The position numbers and the translations under genes were made by a program. Shown here piece after piece: positions 1 to 11,400 of a stretch of DNA of 62,046 bases. Numbering within the stretch: position 1 is the first letter of the stretch; every line of letters begins with the position of its first letter. The stretch spans positions 1 to 62,046 of the forward strand of contig DF237482.1 of the NCBI GenBank assembly GCA_000708835.1, given 5' to 3'. The stretch comes from Klebsormidium nitens. Taxonomy: Eukaryota > Streptophyta > Klebsormidiophyceae > Klebsormidiales > Klebsormidiaceae. The notes beneath the pieces are model-generated. The model did not search any database. It had not been told where the DNA came from and saw only the letters and a program-made list of their open reading frames with translations.

Positions 1-578
1 TGGTTTTTTCCGTGAGACGGGTCGGATTGTTAACCCCCTCGACCGCCCCGGGGCCCTAAATCGACACTCTCGGCACCCGGACCGATTCACTTCCGCGCTC
101 GACATCCAGCAGGGGGTCTCGGCCCAGAATTCCTCTGCGGTACATGGTCCAACTTACCGGCACATTGACGGTTCTTGCCTCCGGAGAGACGTGCCGGTTG
201 CTATTGACGCCCTTGATATGCCGTTCGGCACGCGCGCGCAATCTGGGCCGTCAAAATAATGCCATTCATCAGATGGTGAACCCGGCTGTGCTGATCCGAA
301 TCGTGAGCAATTCTTGATGGAAAGCTTCAGATTCACTGGTCCAAGAGCTGGCAGCGAGAAGTGCAAGCCCCTTTCTATGCTTTGAACAGCATGTTGTGGA
401 GCTCTTTCGATGCTACGGAGGAAGCCCGATCAGCGCTTCGCCTTGCACAATGGATCTGTGGCTTTGGAGCTGCTTGTTTCAACGTCTGAAGCTGATCAAC
501 AGACCCATCAGCGAATGTTTTTCGGACAAGTAGCTCTATGTTCTCTAGGATTGCAGCAGATCACTTTTTGTTGTCACT
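1..578. other. Left edge, no gene resolved
   Basis: The first 240 bases are GC-rich, with an open frame on the minus strand (56-241, 61 codons, ending at a TAG) that I cannot match to any family. It could be a fragment of a gene cut by the window edge. From 250 to 578 the sequence is the likely promoter and 5' leader of the downstream coiled-coil gene. A short plus-strand open frame from 410 overlaps the proposed first exon in another frame and shows no recognisable motif. Confidence 0.3.
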
Positions 579-3500
579 ATGCCATCCCTTGCAAGTGGCA
601 CACCGCCAAAGGTAAGGGTACTGCCCTCATTTCCCTGCAAAGCACGATAATCTTACCTTCTTAAGACGACCTGCTCCTCAAGACGTTCTGTACTCTTGCT
701 GTTTTTGACCTAGAAGGGGCTTGCAAGCAGACACTTGGAGAGAGCTGAACAACAGGTGTGTAGGTAGCTCTAAGACCGCATCAATGCAGTCTTTGCCACC
801 TTCCTAATAAAAGCACCGTGTCTCCTCCCTGTAAATCGAGCTTCTGAATTGACTCCAGCTTTTCAAAAAGTGGGGCTTGCTTGTCTCTTGGTGACACTGC
901 TTCACCCTTGAATCATCATCTGAAAGGAAAGTCTTGTTCAGACGCTCTCAAAAGTCAGGTTTCTCATTGCAGGGCCGGGCTCGGGAGATCCTGGACGAAC
1001 TCTCAGCATTAGAGGGGCACAAGCATAGAAGCCCTAGTGGCCTGCTCAAGCGGCGCTCATCTCGCTCACCGCAATTTGGATTGCCTGTCTCAGTGGTCAA
1101 GCATGCTGCAGAGAGGAAAGTCACAGGCGGTGCCACCAGCCCCCTGTCAATGCATTCAATCAGCGCAAAGCCATCTTTCTTTGACGGTCTGTCTGCTGTC
1201 AACGTACATAAGATAGCCGTTTCATTGGACACTGAGAGAGACGAAGGAGAAGAGAATGGCTCTGCCACTGGTGGTGCACAGCTTGTGAGAGTAATGCCAG
1301 CAGAGAGAGATACAGAACGGAGCGTTCCAGTTAAGTCCACCTCAAGGGACAACACGAAGCTTCATACTGGAGAAAGAACTGATACCTTTTCTGACTCTCA
1401 GAGAGCTGGCAGTGTTGAAGGCCACAGCGTAGATCCATCTTTTGTGGGTGAGGAGCAACGGGCAAAAGCAACTGCCTCGCTTCTTAGAAGAGGCACCATC
1501 AGTCAAACAACCGAAGTAGGGCGCACTGATCTTGCAAGCGAAGTGATCAGGCTTCAAGATGAGTCAGCTGCGGCTCACAGATCCTCCGAAGCTGCCCACC
1601 AAGCAGCGGCGGCTCTGCAGAAAGCTGTAGACGAAAGCAGAAGCCAGGCCTGTTTGCTTAAAAAAGAAGCTGAGCTTGCAAATCAGGCAGCTGATGTGTC
1701 GAGGCAAGAGGCCGATGAGGCCAAAGCAGAGGTGGAGGAGCTTAGGGGTTCACTTGAGGAGATGCAAATGGTTGTCCAAATGATGAAGGACGCAAGCAAG
1801 AGTCAGGAAGAAGGGATCAGCCAGGAAGTGGTGAGGTTGAATACTGAGGTGCGAGATGAAAGGAAGAAACGAAAAGCCGCAGAGGGCACATGTATCGAGT
1901 TGCAAAAGGTGAGAAAATGAGCTTAGCCGTTTTTCGGGAGCAGCATAAAAATCGGACACGGCCCCAGAATCTGCCTGCTGGATGCTCGAACTCCTCAAGG
2001 CTCTGCTGACTTTCCTTTGCAACACACACTTTCTGATCAGTCGAGGTAATCCTGGGGTCGCTACGTAACTGCTGCTGCATGTTCAATCAACTTCCATTGA
2101 GTTTCAAGTAGTGCCGTTTCTACATCATACTTTACTGCCATGCCAAGGACTTCCTCAAAATAAGCTAGTTGCTACTTTCCATCCTCTGAAGAAACTCCAT
2201 CTTCTTGGCCTCTGAAATTCCATCTTTTTGGCCTCTGAAGATGCCACCTTTCCTTCCTCTGTACATTTTCAACAAAGACGGGTCCAGCAGATATTAAGGG
2301 CACACCGGAAAGTTGCTACTTGTACTTAAAAATCTAGAGCCTGCGATGAAAGCTGAAGTTGATTACAGCTTCCGCACCCAAGTTAGCAGACCTAGGTCAT
2401 CGTCAGAAAGACAGCTTTTTCGAAGTTACCTTTTTCGTACCACTGCAGGAAGTGGATCGCCTTCATCAAGAAAACGAAGATGCGCGACTACGACTAGAAA
2501 GCCTGCAGGAATCTGAGGATGCTCGAGCATCAGCTTCTGATCAGCTTACTGCCGCGCAAGCAGCAAACGATGCTCTGGAACAGGAGCTCAAAAGATGCCA
2601 GAAGAAACTGTCCGAATTGTCAAGACAAGACAAAGACTCAGAGTTGCGGCTCAGAAACATTGAGGAAGAGAATGAAGGGCTGAGCGCAGCAAACGCAAAG
2701 CTGCTGAAGAAAGTGAAAAGCTTGGGGCTGAAAGTGGACGCGCTGAGGGCCGGGGTTGGGCCTGACTTGCAAGAGGTGAGCATAGACTTCAGACGGCTTC
2801 TTTCATCATTCGACAGAGGTGGTAGAGAGGACGAAGTCAGAGACGGGCCGACGGTTAGTTATGTGTGAAAACCACAAGGAAACCGCTTCGTTTTCCAACA
2901 GCTCTTCGGGCCGTTTACTTTCTCTGAAACGTGGCAAGAGCCGCAATTTTGTGAACGCGCTCGTCAGCTCTCGTACGCGCCTAGATTTTTGCCGTTGGCT
3001 ACCTTGACCCGGTTCCCGTGTCCAGATATTCAGAGTTTGCGCTCGAACCGCCCGACAGGGTCGCTAGACGGGTCTATTCTTAGAACAGGTGCTTCAAACT
3101 TTCTGACGCCGCCGCCTGGCCTAGGCTATACAGCTCCGTTGTGGTACTCTGAGGTATTACTGCGAGCTGTACAACCGGTTCCTGCGCCTCGAACCCTTTT
3201 AAGCCTCAGCCTTTTCTTTCTCTTTCCCCCAGAACGCGGATCACGAGGCGAAGATTTCAGAGCTCCAGACGGTTTCTGCATTCTAAACCCTCAAATCCTC
3301 AAACCTTCGAATCCTCAATTCTTATCTTCCATAATTTTAGCAGGACGCGGATCACGAGGCGAGGATAACAAAGCTCCAAGTTCGCAAGCAGGCGCTGAAG
3401 GCTCGGGTCAGAGAGCTCGAATCGCAGCTCTTGGAGGCAGATGACGAGTGCAGAGAAGCGAGAACCAAGTACATATCTCTGGGAATCAAGGTAATGCCCG

Positions 3501-6500
3501 CGTTGCATATTGGCTGTCGTCCATACTTCGTAGTCCTGCCGTGTGAGAAGGACAATTTGAGGAAATCTGGTTAAAAAGTTGCACATCGTGACTCCTGCAC
3601 CAGGCGCAGTCGTTAGCACTTCTCACATGAAGACATTAAGCTGAAACTACATTGACATCGTGATGTCGCGTACTCCAATAAGAGTTCTCTGACTGGTCAA
3701 GAAGCCTTCACAGACGGTGCTTTACGTGATTGGAATACTTGAGGATCCGAGATACAGACCACACGTTTCCCTAAAACATCCACCGGTTGCTGACGCATGG
3801 CGACGTCATTCCTTCCGGTGTTTCCCCTAGAAAGAGAGCCGCCCGAGAGAGGCCGCTGACGCAGGAGCTGGTCCGGAAGGGAACAGGCGAAGCAATGCAG
3901 CTTGTTACTGACGTCTCTTTTCTGGATGCCGACGTCGCCGTTCTTCGTCCTCTTAAGAGAGGAGGTGCTCCAGGAAGAAGAGGAGGAGGCGCTAATAGAG
4001 TTCCTTTTAGATTTTGAACGCCTTGCTGGCATCAAGGCTGAATGCTGACGTCGTCGATTCTGTTTCTTCAGCTAGGGGAGCTGCTCCATAAGGAAGCGCT
4101 GACAGAGGAGCTGGCCTGGAAGACTGAGGCCAAGCAGTTGAACCTGTTGCTGACGTCATTTTCGTAATGCTGACGTCATTCTTTAAATGCTGACGTCACT
4201 TTATGCGCCCTTGCAGGTGGAGGAGCTGCTCCAGGAGGAGGCGCTGACGCAGGAGCTGGTGATGCAGGAGAAGGACCGGGGCAGGATCTCCTTGGAAGAG
4301 CAGCTGGAGCAAGCTCGCGCCGTGGTGCAGGCGTTGAAGGTGAGGGCTTTGAACCACACAATCGCCAAAAAAGGCGGTGCAAGCACGAGGTAAGTCAAGC
4401 GGCGATCGAAGTGCGTTCTAAGCCTGCAGTCGTTGTGTAGATTCTGCTGATGCATTTTCCGGAAGGACTGCGAATCGGGTTGCCGGCAGATTCCGCCGTT
4501 TCTTGGATGCATCTACATTTGCACACTAGACGGTCACTGGTTCTAGCTTGGATTCAGCATTATTGATGTCGGAGCCTTGCTTTACCCCGCCGGGTAAGTG
4601 TGTGGTTAAGGGGACTCCCCAACCCGACCTCGCAAGTCTCTGAGGTGCTTGCAAGATGCTTAAAGAGTGTGTGACTTCAAAGATCTCCACTTAATACGGG
4701 AGTTCTGGTGCCCAGAGAAGCGTAGCCGGGGGATTGATCTGAGACAGATGTGCCACTGATCAGATACCCGGTCTGCGCACGGACGGAGCTGACAAGGGGA
4801 CCGGGCAAGCCGTTTGTTCCCCGAGTCCATCTTTTTACTACGCCGGTCCTTTGTCGCGGGGATGAGCGCCAAGCGATTCAGTCGACGAGCTGAGACTCGT
4901 TCCGTCGTGTGGTTTTCCGGTCTAGGAGCGGAACGTCGTCTTAAACCAAAAGCCTCGCCGCCTCCGAAGAAGGAATATGACTTTGAGTAAACTGATATTC
5001 ATTCCAATGTGTACTTCCGGTGCAGGAGCGGAACGCCGTCTTGGAAAGGGGCCTCGCGGCGTCTGAGGAGGAACTCGTCCGGCAGTCCCGGTGGGCCAAT
5101 CACACGGCGTCGCAGCTGCAGCAGAGCCTGGTGAAACTCACCCACCTCGAGCGGATTGACGGCGGAACGGTCCGCATGAATGGAATGGAGCTCGAGAGCT
5201 ATGCCGAGATGATCGAACTGCAGGTATGCTTAAGCAATAGTCGAAGCTAGGCGCCGTGCCCTTTCCAGTTGACGGGTCTCGTACGGACGTTACTGCTTTT
5301 GACACCCTTCTGCCACGACACCTGCACGTGCGCATATGCCACGTGTTTAGAGGCTCACACGCCCCGACAGATCGCCTTTCGCATTTCGATGCAGAAAATC
5401 GAGGCACGCAATCTGTCAGAAAGTGCGCTTCGTCCATCAGGAGGCCGTTGTGCACGAAGACGGATTCAGCCGGAAAGCAGGAAACAAGAAAGCTTGAACT
5501 TAATTTGACGCTTTTACCGTATCCGCGCAGGCAAACGAGGTGAGGAGAGCCGCTGAAGAGTGCGCTTCCGCTCAGCACAAGGCTTCCGTTCTGGAGAGTG
5601 GGTTCCTCCAGCTGCGCGCCCTCTGCGACGAACTGCAGTGCGAGCTGGTACGTTCCGCTCGGGAGGCGGAGTTCTGGCGGAACGCTGCAGAGGAGGCAGA
5701 ACGGGGGCGGAAAGATGCGAGGGAGGAAGCGGCTCAGGCTATCGAGAAGGTGAGAGAGATTCTGAACCCCTCCGCTTGCAGGATTGCAAATCCTTTGGCT
5801 TCTAGCGCTTTTGCGTTTCAGAATGTAATGGTTGTGAACTCTTATTATCTAAATAGGAACGTTACGGCCGAACGGAAAGGGAGAAGCGGAAAGGGAGCCA
5901 GAAAGGGAGCGGATTAGGATGTACAGGAAATCACTTGCGCGACTGGATGGCGGCAGTGTGAAGAAGTCCTTCTCCTGTCGCTCGCCTCAGCCCCTCTCCT
6001 CCTCTCAGTATTTGACCCCTTCCTTCCTTTTCATTCTTGTGTTCTTATTCCAACTGCTGCTGTTTCATACTGTGCAGAGCATACGGCTGGAGCGGCTCTT
6101 AGAGGAGCGGCAGCTCGAGATCTGTTTGTTGCAGTCGAAGTTTACGGTTCTTAGCACGGCAGCCCCTGGTCAAGCCGGAGCAAGGAATGCATCTGGGGGA
6201 ACTGCGTAAATCAGCGCTCACTCCAGGAGGCTGGCAAGGTACGTTAGCCGCATCAGAGGTGGCTCGTTTTGGTGCACGCGTGCTTCTCTTAGCATACAGC
6301 GCGTCTCCATCCTTTTTGTCGCATTGAGCATACGGGCAGGCTTGTCACGAATCGCTTGAAGTGCTTCTCTCAGAAACTGAAAGCATTTGCAGAACGCCCG
6401 TCGTACTACTATAGGACGACCCTTACTCCATGCAATGAAAAGGGCATCAAAGCCAGGACTTCGGGACTGTTGGGAGATTCGTCATCTATGCACACAGTGG

Positions 6501-6950
6501 AGAGAGAAAAAAGCGATTCTTAATAAATGTTTTGAAGGTCTGTTCACATCGCACCTGCTTAGACCGCTGATGAGCTGGCTTCGCTTGGCCCTTTGCAGGC
6601 TATTGCTCTGTAGGCGCATCTCGACCGGAAAAGGCGCAACCTACGGTCTGCATCCTATCATCGCCCAAGGTAAATTCCGGCACTACTTGGAGTTGGCTTG
6701 CCGGCCAATCCGGGTTTTGGCTTGATCGATACTCTGCTGAGAAGATGCGACATCTTTCATGTAGTATTTCAGTTGGAAACGCTATGAAGAATATGAGCTG
6801 GCTTTTGCGGAGCCCTTGGTTGCAGGATGGTCTGGCAATCCAGGCGATCGGTTGAACAAGCGTGTAAACCTGCTTGCAGGTACGGGCACATTTGCGCTAC
6901 CGGCAGAGACGAAGTCGGCGCTCTCGGACGATCACGATGATTCTCTTTGA
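579..6950 (+). CDS. Long coiled-coil protein of unknown function
   Basis: I do not recognise a family. Proposed exons: 579-611, 973-1908, 2449-2775, 3344-3490, 4217-4339, 5026-5223, 5531-5749, 6078-6205, 6599-6669, 6880-6950; 750 aa. All introns up to the one before 6078 are phase 0, and the last two (phases 2 and 1) still join in frame to a TGA. Residues 1 to about 190 are Ser/Arg-rich and look disordered. The rest is Ala/Glu/Leu/Arg-rich coiled coil, ending in an acidic tail (ALSDDHDDSL). No kinesin, SMC or myosin head is visible, so a structural or tethering role is only a guess. The start ATG at 579 (MPSLASGTPPK) was chosen because its AAG|GTAAGG donor is strong and in phase; the long open frame around 934 has no ATG. 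The last two exons are less certain: without them the protein stops at 6209. An optional 13-codon exon at 3233-3271 may be an echo copy. Several introns hold decayed exon copies. Confidence 0.72.
2197..2243 (+). repeat. 23-bp tandem repeat in intron
   Basis: Two nearly identical units of about 23 bp beginning CCATCTT and containing TTGGCCTCTGAA lie next to each other in the intron between 1909 and 2448. A partial third copy of the CCTCTGAAGA core precedes them. No function is apparent. Confidence 0.6.
3233..3271 (+). pseudogene. Echo copy of the exon starting at 3344
   Basis: After an AG acceptor the sequence reads NADHEAKISELQT. This matches the start of the true exon 111 bp downstream (DADHEARITKLQV), including the shared stretch CGCGGATCACGAGGCGA. 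The copy stays open for 13 codons and is followed by a weak GTTTCT donor, so it could still be a used phase-0 mini-exon. The abrupt loss of similarity after 13 codons points instead to a partial tandem duplication in the intron. Confidence 0.75.
3776..4260 (+). repeat. Tandem array of acceptor/exon-edge copies
   Basis: The region upstream of the exon at 4217 holds about three diverged copies of that exon's 5' part. They begin near 3830, 3954 and 4072, in direct orientation and 118-145 bp apart. The shared core is GAGCTGCTCC...GCGCTGACGCAGGAGCTGG. Copies 1 and 3 also share the following stretch (about AAGCA.TTGAACCTGTTGCTGACGTC), so the repeated unit spans intron, acceptor and exon start. The copy at 4072 has an intact acceptor and open frame (LGELLHKEALTEELAWK) but no usable donor. 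The copy at 3954 carries a small insertion. Only the last unit (4217-4339) has both splice sites. Confidence 0.85.
4151..4198 (+). promoter_or_regulatory. Three TGACGTCA octamers at 20-bp spacing
   Basis: Perfect TGACGTCA palindromes lie at 4151-4158, 4171-4178 and 4191-4198, each 20 bp after the last and each preceded by (A/T)TGC. Single-mismatch relatives lie at 3791, 3801, 3909 and 4046 in the earlier repeat units. TGACGTCA is the classic bZIP (CRE/TGA-type) site. Twenty base pairs is about two helical turns, so the three sites face the same side. Regulatory use is inferred only; the array sits in an intron and may simply reflect tandem duplication. Confidence 0.45.
4921..4976 (+). pseudogene. 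Echo copy of the exon starting at 5026
   Basis: TAG|GAGCGGAACGTCGTCTTA at 4923 mirrors the true CAG|GAGCGGAACGCCGTCTTG, offset by exactly 100 bp. Similarity runs about 50 bases, through the CCTCGCGGCGTCTGAGGAGGAA region. The copy has one inserted base and so a shifted frame, and no donor follows. It lies in the intron immediately before the real exon and cannot encode the same peptide. Confidence 0.85.
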
Positions 6951-8480
6951 CCAAAAAATGTCGTCGAGCGACCCATTGCGTCTGAGTTGTGTGTCAGTAC
7001 AAGCTGGCCAATTGCCGCTGCGGAATTTGTCGACTCAGGTTGGTCTAAGAACGCACAAACTATAGGTTGTTTGGTGCCGACTGGAGTTCTCTTGAACGGA
7101 GACCGGCTAAGTAGCCTGACGGTCAAGCGATTTGCAGCTCACTCGGTGACGATAGTTCAGCCTTCCTTGTTTTTGAGAGAGAAACAATCCAGAACCACCA
7201 GTTTGTTTTGTGCCAGGTTGGACTAAACGCACCCTCTGCAATACAAAGATGCTTTCTCACTTGTAATGGTCCGCCTTCTGCGCTCAGAGGGCGGAGTGGA
7301 ACATTGTACTTTGTTTTCGAAGCCAGAGTGGAAGACAGATTCATAATTAGACTGACGCCGACATTTATAGACTCCTGGAGCGCCCGATTGGCGCCCGGCA
7401 CACCCGTTTTTGACGTCTGGCATACAAGCTTATACGCGCTTTGCTTTTCCTGGTCAAGCCGGGTCATCATGTACGGCAGAAATCATCAAGCTACATGCAG
7501 ATAGGCAATCGTGATTGCGGGTGGTCTCGCTAGCTGCGCGCGCGCTTTGATGGCAAGTCATTTTGGGTAGCCAAGCTCGTGACTAATAAATTTTCCATAA
7601 TGATTATACTCATTCAATTTGCGCCGCCCTCGTTAAGCCCAAAAGCTGACGGTCGGCAGCCTGCAGCAGCAAGCCTGCTCGGGGAAGGGTTATGGGCGGC
7701 ATCTTACCGAGAGACGAGTCATATGTTTCCATCGTGAACCCTTGTGTGCACATTGGTGCAAACGTTCGAGCCAAGCACTGATGTTCGACACAGCTTATGC
7801 CGGTCTTTTAAATCTAATACAACCTTGGAATCAGGTCCTGGCGGTCCATGTTCATACTGAACTACGGAAGCAGTGCTTGAACATAGCAGAGAAGCTTTGA
7901 TGGCAATGATAAGATGAGTCACGTACAGATTCGCATCGAAAGCTGAGAGGATCGGAGGAAAGCAGCCCCTTGAAATACCCTTGGAAGCTCGTCGAACAAG
8001 ATTGAACTGCACCCTAGATCAATGGTCTCCGATCCCATGCACACTCTTGAGTGTCCACCACAATGCTCATAAATCCAGACACACTCTAGCAAGCCTCCGC
8101 TCACAACGAGTGAAAGAGCCGTCATCCGGCTGCCTGCTCTAAGTTGTTTGGTCGCACTTTGTGCGAAGCCCGGGAATGACTAGCGGAACACGGGCCTCTT
8201 TCTAAATGCAACGTACAGCCCTCGCGCAGAAACAAGCTTACTCTGCTAATCACCCGTCCTTAAAGTGATTTTGCATCGTACGTAACAGATCAACCTTATG
8301 TTGTGAAGAAGGTCCATCGAGACTCAGACTTCAAGACGCACGAGACAAAAGCACCCTGCCGTGCCTGATTGCGGCACCTCTGACAGTGAGCGCGCTGCTC
8401 TTTCATGTCTTCGACAGGGCCACCTTTTCTAGCGTCCCCTGATCAGCACCTTTGTCGCCTTCAAAAGCTCCTTTTCTGCC
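6951..8480. other. Intergenic spacer
   Basis: No gene could be supported. Several 60-115 codon open frames overlap one another on both strands without consistent splice sites or motifs. The stretch should contain the 3' UTR of the coiled-coil gene (an AATAAA-like stretch lies near 7585) and the promoter of the PNGase A gene, whose ATG is at 8481. Confidence 0.5.
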
Positions 8481-11400
8481 ATGGCGTCCTTTCGACTTAA
8501 GCAGTTCAGTATGTTGCAAAGGCCTTCCGTTCCTGCTCTTATCCTGACGGTCGGGATGCTTTTTATCTGCACCACTCGAGCGCGCATGCCGTGTCAGACT
8601 GATACCTTGGGGCACTATTCGCAAGACACGTTAGCGGGCTCTTCGGGAAACGAATATTCAGGGGTGGAGGCCCCGGTCTCGGGCAAAGGTGGGGCGAAGG
8701 CGCATAGTAGGCACGTCAGTAAGGTGAGCACTAGCCGCGGCTAAGAAAGGTCCTTTTCTGCCACCTCGTATGCCTCTCATCAATGCTATCGAAAGTTGAG
8801 AAAGGGAGAAAATAGAGAAGCAATCTGGCTATTTTGGCGTGTGGGGATGCCAATAAAGAGCTGTTCTCGAAGGCTTATGGCCATCTCTTTTGCCCACCAG
8901 TAAGCTTTATGCCTCTCACTCAGCTGGGTTCGTGATTTAATCCGCGAAGTGTAGGACGCTTTCGCTTTTTCGTTCTGCAAGCAGGACAATCCTGCTTTGG
9001 AACCAGACTCTCATCTCATCTCGCCAATTTTATTTGTGATTGGTTGCTTCTCGTTCCGCAAATTTGTAGGCAGCTTCTAGATCCGGGGAAACTCTTCCCA
9101 CGAAGCAGGCGTTTGAGATCACTACGCCGCTTATCCGGGTCGGCCCCGAGCCCACGTGCCACGTCACCCTTATGCCGCCCACCAGATTCCCCTCACAGCC
9201 CAATCGTAAGATGACACATCAGCTTCAGTCACTGCATCGATAGTTTCGGACGTGAAACCAAGGCTCCTGCGCACGGGGGGTGGAAAGCCGATTGCAGATA
9301 AATCGAATCCAACAATGATTCTGAGAGTTAGGATTGGGTCTCCCTTCAAATAGAATGCCTGCTGATGCTTAGAAGCATTTTCCCCTCACTCTGGCAATAC
9401 AGAAGTTCAAATGAGTGATGCTGAAGTTCTATAGTTGACAGAATGAGGGGGAGAATGAGATACACCCGTAAGAAGATATTGAGCTGCTGTGCCTTGTTTT
9501 GGGCAAGTACACTTGAGCTTCTGCAAAGACGGCCCAAGCCATATGACGGCCTCATAAGAAGGTGTAGTCAGAACCCGTCAAGACTTGTGTGCATCTTCTA
9601 CTTTACAGAGTACTACAACACATTCAATGGAACGTACACTCCGTCCCCCAAGTGCGACCCCCGAGGGAGGGGCGACTGGGCGCAGATCGTGCTGACGTGG
9701 ACCGCCCAAGTGGCCGGGAGACAGTTCGACCGGCTGGCGGGAGTGTGGGTTGGTGGCGTGGAGGTAGGAATAGGAAACACCAATATTGAGTGCCTTAATC
9801 AAAGAGGTTGTTGCTGTGCTTTGAGAATCCAATCGACAGCCCAAAATAATGTGGTCCCTTGTTCCGAAGCCTCCCAGGCGAAGCTGCGCTTATGCAGAGG
9901 ATGTGTGATCTCGCCCGAGATAAATCCATGATTCTCCAAATGTCAAGAGAAATGAGCCTTCCTGCGAACGTCAGGGGTGAAAAGTCTAAGCACAAGTTCT
10001 GTTGTTGCAGGAGACCCAGCCTTGCAAATCCGGGCTGAGATTTTCAGACAGATCTCGTTCACGACCCCGAACCCCTCTTGAATACCTGAAAACAATGTGG
10101 GCGTTCCTTCTTCTTGCCAAGAATCTGAGCGTATCGACTTCGGTGCCGAATCTGACAACTCATTTCTTCTTGGCGCCAAGCTAGCGAAGCTAGCCTTGCA
10201 AAAACATCTGATTTTTCCAGATTCTGCGGACTTCGACCGCGGAGCCGCGCCGCGGCTGCGTGCGCTGGACGATCGACAAGGACGTCATCCAGTATGCCGC
10301 CCTCTTTCGAACCGCGCAGCCAATCAACGTGCAACTGGTGCGCTGAAGCTGTTGCAAACGTTTCCCAAGCCCACTGCTAGAGCACTTGATTATTAGAAAA
10401 CGACAAATTTCAATTATGAGAGGTGTGAGCTTCGTTTGCTAACCCCTTCTGCACCATCTCCTGACTGCTCAAAGCCACTGTTTGTTTGTTGGGCTGCCAT
10501 GATGAAATGCCGGATCTAACTGCATCTAACCGCTTTCCCCCCAGTCCGTTCCGTTACTTGCAACTATTCATCCATTTCTTCATAAGAGCTGTGGGGCCTT
10601 ACCTGATCCGTTTCCTTATGTTGGCAGTGTCTCTTTAATGTGAGGCTTCTGATTCTTGGGACCCGCGTCGCATTCAGAGCGTTTCTGTACTTCAAGATAG
10701 TTTCCAGTCGATTATCGAAAAGAGCTCACAAACATCCTCGGTCGCTAATGACCTTATTGTACTCGTCAAAGCGCAATCAACTAACGGGAGCCGTTTCTTT
10801 CCCAGAGTAACCTCGTGAGAGGCAACCTCACCGGGGTGTACACCGTACAAATCACGCTCGCATTTTACGCGTCTGGCCCTATCAACGGGCCCAGCGCGGT
10901 GGTACCTGACGTCATCCTTCCGCTCCGCAACGGTTACGAAAACGGTAAGCCGTGCCTCTCCTGCTTTTGGTTCTCCAGCCGGTGAGACCTGATTCGCTTA
11001 CGCACCCCCATATTTGCTTCCGAAAGTTTAATGGCTTTCTGCCAACTGATTTACCAATGATCACCGGTTGACTTACCCTCTTTGCTCTCAAACAAGGCTT
11101 GATGAATCGACTCTCCACGTGCCTTCCAGGTTATTGGGTCTCCATCCAGCCAGAAGGGCCCCTCAAGTGAGTCTCGTTTCCTTCAAGCCTCAGCTTTCAT
11201 GGGCCGTCTCTTAATTTATATCTATCCCTTTCAAAGCATTGAAAAGGGCCCACGTCTCTGCGGTGAAGTTTTACAAACTTCCACTGTCATATCATCTCCG
11301 TCAAAAGTTCTATCTTTTGGTCGTCCATCTGTCGATGACACTCGGCTTGTCTCTCACTCGCATGTCGAAGAAGCTTCACCCAAACCTCCGATGGTTCAAT

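Noticed and set aside
934-972. Start of the coiled-coil protein at 934
   Set aside because: The frame begins with TTG, not ATG, and a polypyrimidine-CAG acceptor sits at 972.
6078-6209. Coiled-coil gene ending at the TAA at 6207-6209
   Set aside because: A good GTAAAT donor just before the stop joins, in phase, to two further exons ending in an acidic tail at 6950. I kept the longer model but with lower certainty.
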